From Bacteroidota bacterium (GTDB lineage Bacteria; Bacteroidota; Rhodothermia; Balneolales; HLUCCA01), in NCBI GenBank assembly GCA_003448835.1, contig DLXM01000321.1:1-8589 (forward strand): 8,589 nucleotides of DNA, in the 5' to 3' direction. How positions within the stretch are numbered: position 1 is the stretch's first letter; every line of letters starts with the position of its first letter. Both the position numbers and the translations under genes were made by a program. Of this stretch, positions 6,061 through 8,589 are shown piece after piece. The notes under the pieces are model-generated. The model was not told where the DNA came from and did not search any database. It was given only the letters and a program-made list of their open reading frames with translations.

Positions 6061-8589
6061 TCAGGTTGTAACTTTTTCGGTGAAAAGCATTTTTTGGGGC
6101 TCCGAATCAAATGAAAGGTCGGCATCAGACTCCTCTTGTTCTGCGTTCCATATAGATCGGATCACCTCTGCAGTGCCATGTACATACGGCTCTTTAAACA
6201 TCTCGCCACTCATGATAATACCATCATCTTCAATTAAATGGATATTCATCTGACCTTTTGTGAATCCCTCCCAATCCCGAATTGGATCAGTTGAAAAGTT
6301 TGCTGTGACTTTTTTCGATAACAACAATTCAACATCAGCTTTGAAATCTCCACTGAGTTTTGACACATAGTTATCATGAGCAACCCTGTTTGCAAGCTCT
6401 ACATCTTTAAAGGCTGCCGGCATACTCATGTTTAAAGAATCCTTAAGTCGAATGTACACATTAAATGCTCTGATTTTGGAGTTGAATGTAATCTTGTTTG
6501 TGAGCTTCATTAATAAGTAACCTGCAGAATGAATCCATGATTTATTTTCAAGATGAGAAACGTGATTGCTCTTCCGTTGATTAAACCAGAATTTTTTGAA
6601 AGACTTACTCACCTTATCATCAAGTAGATTTGAATACGCTGTTGGATGCGGATCAATCATAATAATCGGATCATATTTTTCACCCATCACATCCAGTTTT
6701 TTCGCAATTTCTCTTGAAACCAATGTGCCATAACAATACCCTCCAAAAGAATACGGACCATGAGGCTGAACGATCATCATCTCTTTAATGATGCGATCTG
6801 CCATGGCTTCTATACTGGTCAATGGATCCTCTTCACCGGACAAACCTACCGATTGCACACCATAGAACGGACGGTTTTTCCCAAGTAATTTTGCCAGATC
6901 ATAGAAAAATAAAACATTCCCGAAGTGTCCGTGAATGCAATAAAATGGCCTATCAGTACCTTCACTCATTTTAACCAAAACTGATAAATGGGTCTTTTTC
7001 GATTGTATCTTTTTTGCCTCTTCAAACTCTGGTTTTATTAACTTCGCAATTTGTTCAATCGTCGGAGCCTCAAACAATGCCGATAACGGCAATCTAACGC
7101 CTAACTTCTGTTTTAACTCATCAAAAAGCTGTACCGCAACCAGAGAATTTCCTCCCATATCAAAAAAATTGTCATCTTTTTTGATATTCTCAACGCCAAG
7201 GAATTCCTCCCAAATAGCCGTCAACTCATCTATGATACTTCCCTTTTCCAGACTTTGAGAACCGTCTTCAATAACAAAAAGATCATTTTCTGCTGTTTTT
7301 GGATGCAACTCTGTTCCAATAATTTCCGGATCAATCCAACATCTCACTCTCTGAAAAGCATAAGTAGGAATCGGGATTTTATAAACCGGGTTCTCTTTGT
7401 ATATCCGGTTCCATTCAATCGGATACCCACACGACCATAATCGTCCCAGTGCAGCCATTGCGAAGACGTTATCACTTTGCGGCTGATTAGGGTGCCTCAT
7501 CGACTGAACCATCACCTGGTTTGGCGATATGTCAGGATGTTGTTTAGCTAGCGTGATTAACGTATTTCGTGGACCGACCTCCAGTAAAATCCACTCTGGC
7601 TTTTCAAACAACTTTTCAATAGCCTCAGCATATCGTACAGGTTGTCGAATATTGTTCACCCAATATTCAGGATTTCTTAGCTCATCAGGGGATGTCCAAT
7701 CAGCCAGAACAGTAGAAACGACCGGTATTGATGGGGCTGAAAAAGTCATGGTAGATACAAATTTGCGGTACTTTTCCAGCACCGGATCCATCATATGTGA
7801 ATGAAATGCATGTGATGTTTCCAGTATGCGAGTGGTAACATCCATTGTATCAAAAACATTTTTAATGGCATCAATGGCTTCAAAATCACCGGATAAAACA
7901 CAGGATGTTGGAGTATTGATTACTGAAATCGACAACCTTTCATTCAGGTATTTTTCAACTTCAGATGAAGGTAGCATAACGGTCAACATAGATCCCGGCT
8001 CAAGCTCCTGCATAATACGACCCCTCATTGCAATCAGCTTCAATCCGGTTTCCAGGTCAAATACTCCTGCTATGCAAGCTGCAGTAAATTCACCCATGCT
8101 ATGACCAAGTACCGCTACGGGTTTTATTCCCAGGTCAATCCAGTACATGGCCATTGAATATTCAATAGCAAAGATTGCGGGCTGCGCAAAGACTGTATTT
8201 TGTAATTTATTCGTTGCTTTTTCCTCATGGCCCGAAGCAGGGAAAATCATTTTTCGGATGTCCACATTCATTATGGGCTTCAATATCTCAGCGCATTCAT
8301 CAAGGTGCATTCTAAAAACAGAGTTGGACCGATATAAATCCCGACCCATATTTATATATTGCGAAGCCTGCCCTGGAAACAAAAAAACAACTTCTCTACC
8401 AACGGCTTGATCTGAAAAAGTTTTAACCGATGCTGCTGGCAGTTTTTCAAGTTTTTTAATGGCATCATTCCGGGTTTCAGCAATTAAGAATCGTCTATTG
8501 TTAAATTCTTTTCTTCCGGTCTGAAGTGTATATGCTACATTTGGAAGGTTGGTATTCGGAAAATCTCTTAAAAATTTTGCTAGTTTTGC
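6061..8589 (-). CDS. Type I polyketide synthase, C-terminal part: KS-AT linker, malonyl-type AT, ACP, thioesterase (5' end outside window)
   Basis: This is the last 842 residues of a modular synthase; the frame runs open to the window edge. Numbered from the first complete codon, residues 1-65 are the linker that joins a ketosynthase to its acyltransferase (VAYTLQTGRKEF). The AT (about 66-360) has GQASQ (73-77), GHSMGE with nucleophile Ser164, and SHAFHS with His260. The HAFH form and the non-Gln residue after Ser predict malonyl-CoA. The post-AT linker ends at YAFQR (410-414). The ACP (about 452-519) has DMGGNSL with phosphopantetheine Ser482. An alpha/beta-hydrolase thioesterase domain (about 537-816) ends the protein. 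No KR, DH or ER lies between AT and ACP, so this module would leave a beta-keto group. In the thioesterase, the nucleophile position is Cys619 (GGYCYG), Asp646 follows 27 residues later, and the usual histidine is replaced by Ser794. A TTG at 8382 is inside the AT motif and is not the start. The product is unknown. Confidence 0.93.
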   Translation of the reverse strand, partial: AKLAKFLRDFPNTNLPNVAYTLQTGRKEFNNRRFLIAETRNDAIKKLEKLPAASVKTFSDQAVGREVVFLFPGQASQYINMGRDLYRSNSVFRMHLDECAEILKPIMNVDIRKMIFPASGHEEKATNKLQNTVFAQPAIFAIEYSMAMYWIDLGIKPVAVLGHSMGEFTAACIAGVFDLETGLKLIAMRGRIMQELEPGSMLTVMLPSSEVEKYLNERLSISVINTPTSCVLSGDFEAIDAIKNVFDTMDVTTRILETSHAFHSHMMDPVLEKYRKFVSTMTFSAPSIPVVSTVLADWTSPDELRNPEYWVNNIRQPVRYAEAIEKLFEKPEWILLEVGPRNTLITLAKQHPDISPNQVMVQSMRHPNQPQSDNVFAMAALGRLWSCGYPIEWNRIYKENPVYKIPIPTYAFQRVRCWIDPEIIGTELHPKTAENDLFVIEDGSQSLEKGSIIDELTAIWEEFLGVENIKKDDNFFDMGGNSLVAVQLFDELKQKLGVRLPLSALFEAPTIEQIAKLIKPEFEEAKKIQSKKTHLSVLVKMSEGTDRPFYCIHGHFGNVLFFYDLAKLLGKNRPFYGVQSVGLSGEEDPLTSIEAMADRIIKEMMIVQPHGPYSFGGYCYGTLVSREIAKKLDVMGEKYDPIIMIDPHPTAYSNLLDDKVSKSFKKFWFNQRKSNHVSHLENKSWIHSAGYLLMKLTNKITFNSKIRAFNVYIRLKDSLNMSMPAAFKDVELANRVAHDNYVSKLSGDFKADVELLLSKKVTANFSTDPIRDWEGFTKGQMNIHLIEDDGIIMSGEMFKEPYVHGTAEVIRSIWNAEQEESDADLSFDSEPQKMLFTEKVTT

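Noticed and set aside
7826..8104. 92-codon open frame antisense to the acyltransferase domain
   Set aside because: It is the complement of conserved AT motifs including GHSMGE, with no protein similarity I recognise.

Overview
The window carries five protein genes on strictly alternating strands (-, +, -, +, -): an AraC-type regulator, a mechanosensitive channel, a membrane-anchored hydrolase, a secreted glycoside hydrolase and the 3' part of a polyketide synthase. I found no RNA gene, insertion sequence, CRISPR array or phage gene. The AT-leaning DNA, weak Shine-Dalgarno sites, the regulator that joins a heavy-metal-associated domain to an AraC helix-turn-helix, and a GH3 lipoprotein with a relaxed lipobox all suggest a heterotrophic member of the Bacteroidota/Balneolota group. 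This is inference from protein style; no taxonomic marker is present.

Layout: positions 1-112 hold no gene, only short weak inverted repeats. At 113-682 (-) is the 189-residue regulator. It is divergent, across a 154-bp spacer with palindromic elements, from an exported BON-domain MscS channel (837-2306, +). The channel converges, over only 32 bp, on an endonuclease/exonuclease/phosphatase-family protein with three N-terminal membrane helices (2339-3520, -). A second divergent spacer (3521-3727) contains a perfect 9+1+9 palindrome and leads to a GH3 beta-glucosidase-type lipoprotein (3728-6013, +). That gene converges, over 47 bp, on a type I polyketide synthase gene (6061-8589, -) whose 5' end lies outside the window.

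Because every neighbour is on the opposite strand, no two genes here can share an operon, so little function can be inferred by association. The one pairing that may matter is the regulator and channel sharing a promoter spacer. The GH3 enzyme would release glucose or related sugars from beta-glucosides outside the cytoplasm.

The most unusual content is the polyketide synthase terminus. It has a malonyl-type acyltransferase, one carrier domain with no reductive domains before it, and a terminal thioesterase-like domain. In that domain the nucleophile position is cysteine rather than serine, and the catalytic histidine is not at its usual place. The coding frame stays open through the AT domain to the window edge, so a ketosynthase is expected just beyond it. 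I see no convincing evidence of a wholly new multi-gene system here.
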